Shown here piece by piece: positions 1-6,736 of a stretch of 64,000 bases of DNA (the stretch's first letter is position 1; each line of letters begins with the position of its first letter). Source of the DNA: Bradyrhizobium retamae (GTDB lineage: Bacteria; Pseudomonadota; Alphaproteobacteria; Rhizobiales; Xanthobacteraceae); the NCBI RefSeq assembly GCF_001440415.1, contig NZ_LLYA01000001.1:62001-126000 (forward strand), given 5' to 3'. The notes below the pieces were generated by a model. That model was not told where the DNA came from and ran no database searches. It saw only the letters and a list, made by a program, of their open reading frames with translations. The translations under genes and the position numbers were made by a program.

Positions 1-542
1 ACGAATTTCCCGATCGTCGAGGGATCGTTGGTGCCGTGAATGCGGTACTGGCTGGTGCCGAGATACATCGCCCGGGCGCCGAGCGGATTGCCGGGACCGC
101 CGGCCATGAAGCGCGGCAGATAGGGCTGGCGCGCGATCATCTCGCTAGGCGGATGCCAATCCGGCCATTCCGCCTTGCGGCTGATGGTCTGCACTCCGGC
201 CCAGGTAAAGCCTTCGCGGCCAACGCCGACGCCGTACCTGATGGCCCGGCCCTGACCGAGCACGTAATAGAGCGTGGTGTTGCCGGTATCGATGACGATG
301 GTGCCCGGCGCCTCGGTCGTGCCGAAGGGGACGACGGCGCGGCGAAGCCGTTCGGGCGTCGCGCCTTCGTCGGAGGCAATCACCTCATCAGCGGGATAGC
401 CATTCGGCTGGGTGGACGCGTAGCCGAGCGTCTGCGCGTTCGCAGCGCTCGAGAGTGCCGAGGGCGTCAGCAAGACGGCGGCGACGAGGACAAATGCGCT
501 CGCCACGCGCGACGAAGGCCGGCGATCGGAGGACTGTGTCAT
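1..542 (-). CDS. L,D-transpeptidase (YkuD family), C-terminus cut by window edge
   Basis: About 180 N-terminal residues are visible. The ATG at 542 opens a Sec-type signal peptide (hydrophobic core AFVLVAAVLL, AxA-like cleavage near SAANA). The YkuD domain begins around GTIVIDTGNTTLYYV and continues through WPDWHPP and YRIHGTNDPSTIG, which is typical of periplasmic L,D-transpeptidases that make 3-3 peptidoglycan cross-links or anchor proteins to peptidoglycan. The catalytic SGC motif normally follows shortly after this point and lies outside the window, so activity cannot be judged. An EcfG-type promoter lies directly upstream, which suggests stress induction. Confidence 0.85.
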   Translation of the reverse strand, partial: MTQSSDRRPSSRVASAFVLVAAVLLTPSALSSAANAQTLGYASTQPNGYPADEVIASDEGATPERLRRAVVPFGTTEAPGTIVIDTGNTTLYYVLGQGRAIRYGVGVGREGFTWAGVQTISRKAEWPDWHPPSEMIARQPYLPRFMAGGPGNPLGARAMYLGTSQYRIHGTNDPSTIGKF

Positions 543-590
543 GGGACCTGCCCCGTGGGATTGTGCATCGCTGGATGCTCTGCTCCAACA

Positions 591-615
591 AACGCCGCCG
601 CGAGCCGGCGGTTCC
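591..615 (-). promoter_or_regulatory. EcfG-type promoter for the L,D-transpeptidase gene
   Basis: On the minus strand GGAAC (615-611) is followed after exactly 16 bases by CGTT (594-591). This matches the alphaproteobacterial general-stress sigma EcfG consensus GGAAC-N16/17-CGTT. The start codon at 542 is about 49 bases beyond the -10 element. EcfG itself is encoded at 10080-10628. Confidence 0.65.
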
Positions 616-674
616 GAACCGCCGATGTCGCGTCGCATCACGTCAAGTGCGACACCGCTCACGCCTACGCGATT

Positions 675-699
675 GGAACTCGCACCTTCGCGTCACGTT
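675..699 (+). promoter_or_regulatory. EcfG-type promoter for the AI-2E-family permease gene
   Basis: GGAAC (675-679), 16 bases, then CGTT (696-699): a full match to the EcfG consensus, placed 69 bases before the GTG start at 768. With the opposite-facing match at 591-615 it forms a divergent pair in a 225-base gap. Confidence 0.65.
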
Positions 700-767
700 A
701 TGATCGAAGTCCGGTTCGCGACGTCGCTTATGCCGTGTCACCGCCGCTTCGGGCGAGGGAAGCCATT

Positions 768-1940
768 GTGAGCGTCACTCCCACCAAGCCTTCGCCCACC
801 AAGCCTTTGGCCGCCAAATCCCCGCCGACAAGGCCGTTGCCCGGTGAACGCCAGCTTTCCCACGAGCAGGAAGGCACAACGGTCCCCGAGAGCAAGCTCG
901 ATTTGCCGCCGGTCATCCGTCGCACGGAAGTAGTTGCGATCTGCCTCGTGGGTCTTCTGATCATCTGCATCATCACCGGCCTCTATCTCGCCAAGGCGTT
1001 GTTTCTGCCGATCACGTTGGCTTTCATCGTCGGCACCATGCTGTCGCCGGCCGCCAACTTCCTGGAACGCTACCGCATTCCGCGCGCGGTCGCCGCGGTG
1101 CTGATCGTGGCGGCCGCCAGCGCCGCGACCTCTTTCATGGTCGGCCTGATCGCCTCGCCCGCGATCGAATGGAGCGGCAAGCTTCCGGAGTTGGGAGCGC
1201 TTTTAAAGGACAAGCTGCACGTGTTCGACCGGCCGCTCGCGCAGTGGCAGGAGCTGCAGAGTATGCTCGGCGGGCCCGATACGCTGACGACATTGTATCT
1301 GCCCAAGGCCGACTGGGTGCAGCCGACGCTGGAATTCCTGTCGCCGACCTTTGCCGAATTCCTGCTGTTCATCGCAACGCTGATCCTGTTCATCGCGAGC
1401 TGGCGGGACCTGCGCCGGGCCCTGATCCTGAATTTCGGCGAGCGCGCGTGGCGGCTGCGGACGCTGCGGATCCTCAACGAGATCGAGGAGCATCTCGGCA
1501 ACTATCTGTTGGTGGTGACCATGATCAATGTCGGCGTCGGCATCGCCACCGGCCTGATCTGCGCGGTCACGGGCATGCCCAACCCGGCCAGTCTTGGCGC
1601 GCTGGCGGCGATCCTGAATTTCATTCCGATCATTGGCCCGGTGGCGATGTTTGCCGTGCTGGTCGTGGTCGGCATTGTCGCGCTCCCGACCATCAGCGCT
1701 GGGCTGCTGGCGCCGGCCATATTCGCCGTGATGACTTTCCTGGAAGGCCATTTCCTGACACCGACGATCATCGGCCGCCGGCTGGCGCTGAACGCGCTTG
1801 CGGTATTCCTGGCGGTGGCGTTCTGGACTTGGCTGTGGGGCCCGATGGGCGCGTTCCTGTCGTCGCCACTTCTGATCGTCGCGCTGATCGTGAAGGAGCA
1901 TTTGATGCCGCCGGATTCGCCGCAACTGCCGGAAGATTAG
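768..1940 (+). CDS. AI-2E / PerM-family membrane transporter
   Basis: A 390-residue polytopic membrane protein of the AI-2E transporter (PerM/YdiK/TqsA) family. A Pro/Thr/Lys-rich cytoplasmic leader of about 45 residues precedes the first membrane segments (VVAICLVGLLIICIITGLYL). The C-terminal half carries the family-typical NPASLGALAAILNFIPIIGP motif region and GHFLTPTIIGRRL. Substrate is unknown; family members export AI-2 or act as ion antiporters. The reading frame stays open upstream to 36, but the GTG at 768 is chosen because GAGGGAAG precedes it and the upstream part runs antisense over the L,D-transpeptidase and is not membrane-like. An EcfG promoter lies upstream. Confidence 0.85.
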   Translation: MSVTPTKPSPTKPLAAKSPPTRPLPGERQLSHEQEGTTVPESKLDLPPVIRRTEVVAICLVGLLIICIITGLYLAKALFLPITLAFIVGTMLSPAANFLERYRIPRAVAAVLIVAAASAATSFMVGLIASPAIEWSGKLPELGALLKDKLHVFDRPLAQWQELQSMLGGPDTLTTLYLPKADWVQPTLEFLSPTFAEFLLFIATLILFIASWRDLRRALILNFGERAWRLRTLRILNEIEEHLGNYLLVVTMINVGVGIATGLICAVTGMPNPASLGALAAILNFIPIIGPVAMFAVLVVVGIVALPTISAGLLAPAIFAVMTFLEGHFLTPTIIGRRLALNALAVFLAVAFWTWLWGPMGAFLSSPLLIVALIVKEHLMPPDSPQLPED

Positions 1941-1945
1941 GCCGG

Positions 1946-1970
1946 GGAACTTCCCGTTCCACGAAGCGTT
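1946..1970 (+). promoter_or_regulatory. EcfG-type promoter for the DUF883 gene
   Basis: GGAAC (1946-1950), 16 bases, then CGTT (1967-1970), 36 bases before the ATG at 2007. It begins just after the stop of the permease gene, so DUF883 can be transcribed independently of it. Confidence 0.65.
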
Positions 1971-2006
1971 TGTTCCGTGGATGAACTCAGTACCCGGGAG
2001 CTTTCG

Positions 2007-2366
2007 ATGTCTGACGCCGCAATGAAGAATCTGACGGACAAAGCGACCTACGAGCGCCTGCAGAAGGATATGACCGCTGTGAAAAACGATATCGCGGCTC
2101 TCACCGAGCAGATCACCGACGCGCTGAGCAGTTTTGCCGGCACCGCCGGTAAGCAGGCGCGGCATGGCTACAGGCAGGCGCGCGCCAATGCAGAACAGGT
2201 GGTCGACGACGTGTCGGAGCGCGGCAGCGCGATGATGGACGCAGCCCAGGACGCCGCCTCTTCGATCGAGGAGACGCTGGAAGACGCCATCACGCAGCGT
2301 CCGCTGGCAACCGTCGCCGTGGCGCTGGGGATCGGCTTTCTGATCGGTGTGGCGTGGCGTAGGTAG
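2007..2366 (+). CDS. DUF883 (ElaB/YqjD-like) C-tail-anchored membrane protein
   Basis: A 119-residue protein. The first ~90 residues are a charged helical, probably coiled-coil region; a single C-terminal membrane anchor (PLATVAVALGIGFLIGVAW) ends in RR. This is the layout of ElaB/YqjD proteins, which in E. coli bind stationary-phase ribosomes at the inner membrane. The ATG at 2007 is preferred (GGGAG 8-12 bases upstream) over an in-frame ATG at 1977, because 1977 sits almost on the expected transcription start of the EcfG promoter. It is followed at 2479 by a holin-like gene, matching the yqjD-yqjE arrangement. Confidence 0.8.
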   Translation: MSDAAMKNLTDKATYERLQKDMTAVKNDIAALTEQITDALSSFAGTAGKQARHGYRQARANAEQVVDDVSERGSAMMDAAQDAASSIEETLEDAITQRPLATVAVALGIGFLIGVAWRR

Positions 2367-2478
2367 GTTTGGCGACGGATCGCGTGCGCTGGGCAGCCAT
2401 GCCTTGCATCGCCTCTTGCATTCCCGTGGCGACGGAGCGCTGCGGCGTGTTTCGTTGACGCGGTTTTCAGATTGAGGC

Positions 2479-2934
2479 GTGGCCATGTTTCAGCGACTGA
2501 TCGACGATTTCAAGGAATCGACCGGCACCGCGTTGCGGCTGACCTCGCTGGCGGCAGCGGCGGCCATGGCGTTGCTGGTCACGGCCGCTTTTCTGTGCGC
2601 GGCGGCCTTCGTGTTCGTGCTGGAGCGGTACGGTCCCGTGCAAGCTTGCCTCACCGGTGCCGCCATCTTCTTCGTGGTCGCGCTCATCGCGGCCGGCTGG
2701 TACATGGTGCGCAAGAAGCAGATCGAGGCGCGCGCCAAACAGGCGGCTAAAGTGAAATCCACCGCGCAGACCGTGCTGTCCGATCCGATGCTGGTCGCGA
2801 CCGGCATCCAGTTGATCCGCGCCATCGGCGTCAAGAAGCTGATCCCGATTCTCGCAATCGGCGGACTGGCACTGGGATTTCTCGCGAGCCGCGCCAACGC
2901 CAGCAGCAGCGAGAGCGAAGCGCCGGCGGAGTAG
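2479..2934 (+). CDS. Phage-holin-family / YqjE-like membrane protein
   Basis: 151 residues from GTG 2479; an ATG two codons later (2485) is an equal alternative. Two membrane segments (roughly residues 22-48 and 56-76) form a hairpin, followed by a basic stretch and a third hydrophobic segment (LIPILAIGGLALGFLA) with an acidic tail. This resembles the YqjE/Phage_holin_3_6 family, which usually sits next to DUF883 genes. No lysis cassette is nearby, so a holin role is unlikely; an inner-membrane stress role shared with the DUF883 partner is the better guess. Confidence 0.7.
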   Translation: MAMFQRLIDDFKESTGTALRLTSLAAAAAMALLVTAAFLCAAAFVFVLERYGPVQACLTGAAIFFVVALIAAGWYMVRKKQIEARAKQAAKVKSTAQTVLSDPMLVATGIQLIRAIGVKKLIPILAIGGLALGFLASRANASSSESEAPAE

Positions 2935-3072
2935 GCGAGCTCGGCCGTCGTGAGATAACGAAGTTGTCGTTCCGCGCGCATGCCGATCCAGCACGCAGCG
3001 GCCCATCCACGTCATGGCGAGCGCAGCGAAGCAATCCATTCTTTCTTTATGCGACGCATGGACTATTCGCGA

Positions 3073-3222
3073 GTAGGGTGGGAAAGCCAACGGGTCGCGC
3101 GAATGCGCGCCCAGCGAGGAGCGGCGCTCGCGGAGTGACGACAGGCTCCGCGTGCCCACCATCACGAAGCGTGCTCAATGATAGATGGTGGGCACGGCGC
3201 ATCGCGCCTTTGCCCACCCTAC
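3073..3222. repeat. MITE-like nested palindromic repeat
   Basis: A 150-base element bounded by perfect 10-base inverted repeats (GTAGGGTGGG at 3073-3082, CCCACCCTAC at 3213-3222). It contains an inner inverted pair (GTGCCCACCATC at 3152-3163, GATGGTGGGCAC at 3184-3195). No protein is encoded. It fills most of the 2935-3240 gap and resembles dispersed non-autonomous repeats common between genes in Bradyrhizobium. Confidence 0.65.
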
Positions 3223-3240
3223 AGACCTCTGCCCATTGGA

Positions 3241-3657
3241 TCAGGTCACGCAACGGCCAGGCTGGAGCAGTTTTGCGACTTCGGTCAACACACTGACGGG
3301 CGGTTCGCAGGCGATCGCGGTCTGTGACTTGCTGGGCTTGTTGTCTGGCTTGGCCGGTGGCGACGGGCGGTTCCGCGCCTCCTCTTGAACCACGGGAACA
3401 CGTACCACCACGGATGTGTCGTCGAGGCCGACGGTCCGGATCGTAATCGTCTCGGTCTGGCCCGTCGCGGCTTTAACGGCCGCGCGGTCGGCCTTGCCGG
3501 CGCGGTTGATGTCTGCCCCGCGGTTGATGTCTGTTCCGGGTGAGGTCGCGGCGAGTTTCAGCCGGCTGGCGAGGTCGTGACCGGAAGCAAGCTGAACGGC
3601 GCCAAACGTGGCGAAGACGGCAAGAAGTGCAAAAATTGCTTTGAAAATCTGTGACAT
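3241..3657 (-). CDS. Hypothetical exported protein
   Basis: 138 residues with an N-terminal hydrophobic segment (IFKAIFALLAVFATFGAVQL) that is a signal peptide or anchor. Then come a short near-repeat (GTDINRG / GADINRA), a predicted beta-strand stretch (TITIRTVGLDDTSVVVRVPVV), a Pro/Lys-rich linker and a C-terminal segment with two cysteines (ACEPP, GRCVT). No known domain is recognised. Codon use and GC fit the neighbourhood. Its start faces the small-RNA-like element at 3798. Confidence 0.6.
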   Translation of the reverse strand: MSQIFKAIFALLAVFATFGAVQLASGHDLASRLKLAATSPGTDINRGADINRAGKADRAAVKAATGQTETITIRTVGLDDTSVVVRVPVVQEEARNRPSPPAKPDNKPSKSQTAIACEPPVSVLTEVAKLLQPGRCVT

Positions 3658-3797
3658 GGCTCTGTGTCCCTCGCCCCATGGCGATCACGAACACAACCCG
3701 AACCGAGTAGCCGTAGGTCCGGCGCTTATCGATCACTTAACCGTGTACGAAAAATATTTGCGGCACCATGGAACGAGTCCGGGGGGCTCGGAGTCAT

Positions 3798-3881
3798 CCC
3801 GGCAGCCGGTTATTCCCCCTGCCCCATTGACCGGCGACGTAGGGCGCGACCGTGGTGATGCCGGTCGCGCCCTGCTTTTTT
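3798..3881 (+). ncRNA. Structured element, copy 1: candidate small RNA with intrinsic terminator
   Basis: The 84-base stretch recurs almost unchanged at 4932-5015. It can fold into a stem CCGGT/ACCGG with a ~19-base C-rich loop, then a linker CGACGT, then a perfect 12-bp hairpin (AGGGCGCGACCG / CGGTCGCGCCCT, 3841-3872) followed by GC and six T. The T-run shows the terminator reads rightward, yet no rightward protein gene precedes it, so a small RNA is the simplest reading. It ends 3 bases from the stop of the opposing gene at 3884, so a mobile or duplicated terminator serving that gene is the alternative. Confidence 0.5.
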
Positions 3882-3883
3882 GT

Positions 3884-4492
3884 TTAAGCCAGCGTCTTCA
3901 AAGCGCGTTCCAGCAGATCCAGCCGGTCCTGGCCCCAGAAGATCTCGCCGGAAGGCAGCACGTAGCTCGGCGCACCGAAGACGCCTGCTGTCAGCGCCTC
4001 CTGCGTAAACTTCTCATGCAGCCCGTCGAGCTCGGCGTCCGAAGGCGCGCCCGCGCGAAGCTCCGCGGCATCAAGGCCGGCGCGCTGGGCGGCCAATGAA
4101 ATCGCGGTGGGATCGGCGAGCGTTTCCTCCCGTTCCCATACCGCGCGCCCAAGCTCAAGGGACAGCCTGTGGGCATTCTTGCCTTGCAGCTTGGCCGCGA
4201 TCACCAAGCGGGTCGCCGCGACGTCGTCGCAAGGAAAATGCTTCGGCTCAAGATTGATCGGAATGCCCAGCACCTCGCGCCAGCGCTTCAACTCCATCAT
4301 CCGGTAGGCGCGCCGCTGCGGAGAGCGCTTCGGCAGGGGCAGCCCGCCGGTCTGTTCGAAGATCGGCCCGAACTTGCAGGGCTTGATGTTGACGGTCGCG
4401 CCATTGCGCCCGGCGATCTCCGCGAACGACGCGCTGCCGAGATAAGTCCACGGCGAGGTGAGCGACATGTAGTAGTCGATGGTGACAGGCAC
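3884..4492 (-). CDS. 2-hydroxychromene-2-carboxylate isomerase-like DsbA-fold protein
   Basis: 202 residues, the usual length for HCCA isomerase / kappa-class GST-like proteins. The N-terminus (MPVTIDYYMSLTSPWTYLG) has the family's Ser-containing glutathione-site motif in place of the CxxC of true DsbA. The C-terminal GVFGAPSYVLPSGEIFWGQDRL matches the cis-Pro loop and the signature before the last helix. Family members isomerise 2-hydroxychromene-2-carboxylate with glutathione in naphthalene-type aromatic catabolism, but many paralogs have other glutathione-dependent roles, and no aromatic pathway genes are nearby. It starts 4 bases after the stop of the upstream 80-residue gene and is probably cotranscribed with it. 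Confidence 0.8.
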   Translation of the reverse strand: MPVTIDYYMSLTSPWTYLGSASFAEIAGRNGATVNIKPCKFGPIFEQTGGLPLPKRSPQRRAYRMMELKRWREVLGIPINLEPKHFPCDDVAATRLVIAAKLQGKNAHRLSLELGRAVWEREETLADPTAISLAAQRAGLDAAELRAGAPSDAELDGLHEKFTQEALTAGVFGAPSYVLPSGEIFWGQDRLDLLERALKTLA

Positions 4493-4496
4493 GCTT

Positions 4497-4739
4497 TCAG
4501 CCCGAGACGTTCGTGATCTTGTGGTCGAGATGACCGGTTTTGTAGTCGCGGCGAAGCTGGCTCAGGGATGTCTCGTTCAGGTGAAGCAAAACATCGCTCA
4601 GCTTCTCGGTCGGAGGATAACCGGCGGCAAACCCCTGTCCGTAAATCTTGCGCAAGGTGCCGATCAAGGTGTTTCCGTGCTTGTGGCTGATTTCGTCGTC
4701 CTGGTTGCGGTAGCGATTGTCGTGACCTGCCTTGCTCAT
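4497..4739 (-). CDS. Conserved hypothetical 80-residue protein
   Basis: Start at ATG 4739 with GGGAGAG upstream; an in-frame ATG at 4808 lacks such a site. The product is hydrophilic, with a conserved-looking core (GNTLIGTLRKIYGQGFAAGYPPTEKLSDVL then LNETSLSQLRRD). I recall similar short unnamed proteins across Rhizobiales but know no function. The stop is 4 bases from the isomerase start, so translational coupling is likely. Confidence 0.6.
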   Translation of the reverse strand: MSKAGHDNRYRNQDDEISHKHGNTLIGTLRKIYGQGFAAGYPPTEKLSDVLLHLNETSLSQLRRDYKTGHLDHKITNVSG

Positions 4740-4931
4740 GCCGCTCTCCCTTGTGCCTGCGGCCAAAACATCCTCCCGCTGGGGCAGATTGGCAATCGTG
4801 CACTGCAACCGGGATCAAGACGAGGCCATCGCGAACGCTGGTCGCGATCGCCGCCATCTGAAGTGATCGACAGGTATCGCGCCTGCTCGTTTGCGATGCA
4901 TGAGCTTGGAATGGGACAAGGCGGACTGCAA

Positions 4932-5015
4932 CCCGGCAGCCGGTTATTCCCCTTGCCTATTGACCGGCGACGTAGGGCGCGACCGTGATGATGCCGGTCG
5001 CGCCCTGCTTTTTTT
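4932..5015 (+). ncRNA. Structured element, copy 2: candidate small RNA with intrinsic terminator
   Basis: Second copy of the element at 3798-3881. The 12-bp terminator stem (4974-5003) and the CCGGT/ACCGG stem are identical; differences are confined to loops (CCCTTGCCTA against CCCCTGCCCC; TGATGATGC against TGGTGATGC). Seven T follow. It ends 2 bases before the stop of the opposing MFS gene at 5018. Similarity stops abruptly just 5' of CCCGGCAGCC in both copies. Confidence 0.5.
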
Positions 5016-5017
5016 AA

Positions 5018-6292
5018 CTACCGCCTCGCCGCCTTCATCTCCTCACTCGGCTTCACATCCTGCGAGCGGCTGTAAACCGCAACCGCGACGATCAGCACCA
5101 GCGTCAGCGTGCCGAACAGCGCGCGATAGGCCTCCTCCGTGCGCGCGCCGTTCGCCAGCGGCTCGAACGCGCCGATGATGATGCCGGAGAGCGTCTGCAT
5201 GCAGGCGACGCCGAGCATCACTGACGTATTCATGGTGGAGATGCCGCGGCCGATCAGGCGGTCGGGGAAGATACCGCGGCCGTGGGTCATCACCATGGTG
5301 CTGGAGGCGGAGAAGAAGCCCATGGCGACGATGACGCCGACCGGCAGCCAGGCGGGCGGGTGGGAGAACAGCGCCAGAATCGCAAGCAGCAAAATGATCG
5401 CCGAGGTGCCGCCGATGGCGATCCACTTGCGGGTGTCGAGCCGGCGGTCGAGCGGGCCGAAGGCGAGCATGCCGGCCTGGTAGGCGATCACGGCACAGAG
5501 CAGGACATTACCGGCCGCGATCGGGCTCAAGCCATGCACCTCGCGGAGGAATGCGCCGCCCCACAGGCCTTGCACGGTGAAGGTGCAGGCATAGTTGCAG
5601 AAGTTCAGCGCCAGGATCGGCTTCAGGCGCGGGTTGCGCAGCACCTCGATCAAGCCTTTGAGCATCTCGCCGGGCGGCTCCGCCTTTCGGCTCAGAAAGG
5701 GATGGCCGGGCGGCGCGTCGCGCACCACCAGAAAGATCGCGACCGTGGCGAGCGCGGTGAACACGACGACGGCGCCGAACACCGGACGCCAGCCGACCGC
5801 CTGCGATGCCCAGGCAAGCGGCGTGGTGGCGGCGAGGTTGCCGAGCAAACCGATCGACAGCACGAGCGCGGTCAGCGTGGAGAAACGATCCGGCGGAAAC
5901 CAGCGCGAGATCACCACCATGCTGCCGATCAGCATCACGCCGCAGCCGGCCCCCATCAGCGCGCGGCCGGTGAGCAGCACCGGCCAGCTCGGCGCCAGCG
6001 TGAACATCGCGCCGCCGATGCAGGCCACGATCAGCATGCCGACCACGGTATAGCGTGGCCCGAAACGGTCGAAGAAGAAGCCGCACGGGATCTGCATCGC
6101 GGCGAAGCCGAAGAAGAACGCGCCGGTCAGCGCCCCCAGCGCTTCCGGCCCGATGGCGAGATCGCGCATCAGATCGAGGCCGATGGTGACGTTGGAGGCG
6201 CGGAAAAAATGGCTGGCGACATAGGCGGTCGCCAATGTCGCAACGATGATGAGGCCCCGGCGGTGGGGGAAAGGCCGCTCGGCGGACTGCAT
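5018..6292 (-). CDS. MFS transporter
   Basis: 424 residues with about 12 membrane segments. It shows the MFS loop 2-3 signature (GFFFDRFGPRYTVVG), the motif-C-like GAGCGVMLIGS in TM4-5 and a large central cytoplasmic loop (APPGHPFLSRKAEPPGEMLKG). The exact subfamily is not recognisable; the N-terminal YVASHFFRASNVTIGLDLMRDL resembles permeases of the nitrate/organic-anion type. Substrate unknown. The gene is monocistronic, with two dyad symmetries upstream that may bind a regulator. Confidence 0.85.
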   Translation of the reverse strand: MQSAERPFPHRRGLIIVATLATAYVASHFFRASNVTIGLDLMRDLAIGPEALGALTGAFFFGFAAMQIPCGFFFDRFGPRYTVVGMLIVACIGGAMFTLAPSWPVLLTGRALMGAGCGVMLIGSMVVISRWFPPDRFSTLTALVLSIGLLGNLAATTPLAWASQAVGWRPVFGAVVVFTALATVAIFLVVRDAPPGHPFLSRKAEPPGEMLKGLIEVLRNPRLKPILALNFCNYACTFTVQGLWGGAFLREVHGLSPIAAGNVLLCAVIAYQAGMLAFGPLDRRLDTRKWIAIGGTSAIILLLAILALFSHPPAWLPVGVIVAMGFFSASSTMVMTHGRGIFPDRLIGRGISTMNTSVMLGVACMQTLSGIIIGAFEPLANGARTEEAYRALFGTLTLVLIVAVAVYSRSQDVKPSEEMKAARR

Positions 6293-6319
6293 CGGTGAAG
6301 GGACGTTTCCGTTTGTTTT

Positions 6320-6333
6320 CTCGTTGCAACGAG
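6320..6333. promoter_or_regulatory. Perfect 14-bp palindrome upstream of MFS gene (operator candidate)
   Basis: CTCGTTGCAACGAG is fully self-complementary and lies 28 bases before the MFS start codon at 6292. The size and position suit a dimeric repressor, but no regulator gene is adjacent, so the cognate protein is unknown. Confidence 0.35.
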
Positions 6334-6362
6334 CCTATGCGGGCGCGGCGCGCAGTTCAACA

Positions 6363-6381
6363 AGCAATCGATCCGATTGCT
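6363..6381. promoter_or_regulatory. 8-bp inverted repeat upstream of MFS gene
   Basis: AGCAATCG and CGATTGCT separated by ATC form a perfect dyad 71-89 bases upstream of the MFS start, about where a -35 region or activator site would be. It differs in sequence from the palindrome at 6320. Confidence 0.3.
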
Positions 6382-6416
6382 AGCCTCTATGTCAGTGCGC
6401 GCATGGCTCTTGCTCG

Positions 6417-6448
6417 AAAAAAATCCGGCGCGCTGGTGGCGCGCCGGA
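6417..6448 (-). terminator. Intrinsic terminator, leftward
   Basis: Read leftward: a perfect 10-bp stem (TCCGGCGCGC / GCGCGCCGGA) with a 5-base loop followed by seven T. The same stem occurs in the terminator after phyR (8700-8732). It lies 16 bases past the stop of a possible 40-codon reading frame and about 290 bases past the NYN gene. Confidence 0.7.
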
Positions 6449-6463
6449 TAGTCCGACCAGCTT

Positions 6464-6586
6464 TCACTCGAAGCTGGTGGCCCTAGCCAGGGGGAGGTGC
6501 CTGGCCGAGAACACGGTAACGCCGGCGGTCGCCGGTCCCAGCGTGTGGAATTCCGGGATCGGCGACGTGTCAGGTGAAGCAATCAT
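6464..6586 (-). CDS. Possible 40-residue small protein or short transcript
   Basis: An ATG-TGA frame of 40 codons whose stop is 16 bases before a strong intrinsic terminator. The product would begin MIASPDTSPIPEFHTLGPAT and end ATSFE, with no membrane segment and no recognised domain. The ribosome site is poor (GGCGG just before ATG), preceded by a CCGGC/GCCGG stem. The alternative is a non-coding RNA, or simply the 3' untranslated end of the NYN transcript. The remaining bases up to 6736 show nothing else. Confidence 0.25.
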   Translation of the reverse strand: MIASPDTSPIPEFHTLGPATAGVTVFSARHLPLARATSFE

Positions 6587-6736
6587 ACCGCCGGCCTCAC
6601 AAGCCGGAGGTGAACTACTTCACAGACCGCGTGCACAAAACGACAGGCCGTGCAGCGGGCACATGGAATCCATTTCCACTCTACGCAACAGCAACTCGGG
6701 TCAGTCTGCAGCCCCGCGGAACCGACCAATCAGAAA

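Noticed and set aside
36..767. Upstream extension of the AI-2E permease reading frame
   Set aside because: It runs antisense over the L,D-transpeptidase, is Arg-rich and not membrane-like; the GTG at 768 with a ribosome site and EcfG promoter explains the gene.
1203..2486. 427-codon leftward open frame
   Set aside because: His/Gln/Arg-rich shadow of the permease and DUF883 genes with no domain; typical antisense frame in GC-rich DNA.
2479..2934. Prophage remnant suggested by a holin-family protein
   Set aside because: No endolysin, integrase, att site or other phage gene nearby; pairing with DUF883 matches the cellular yqjD-yqjE arrangement.
3770..3794. GGAAC box before small-RNA-like copy 1
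   Set aside because: The -10 position reads GAGT; no EcfG match, and copy 2 has no GGAAC at all.
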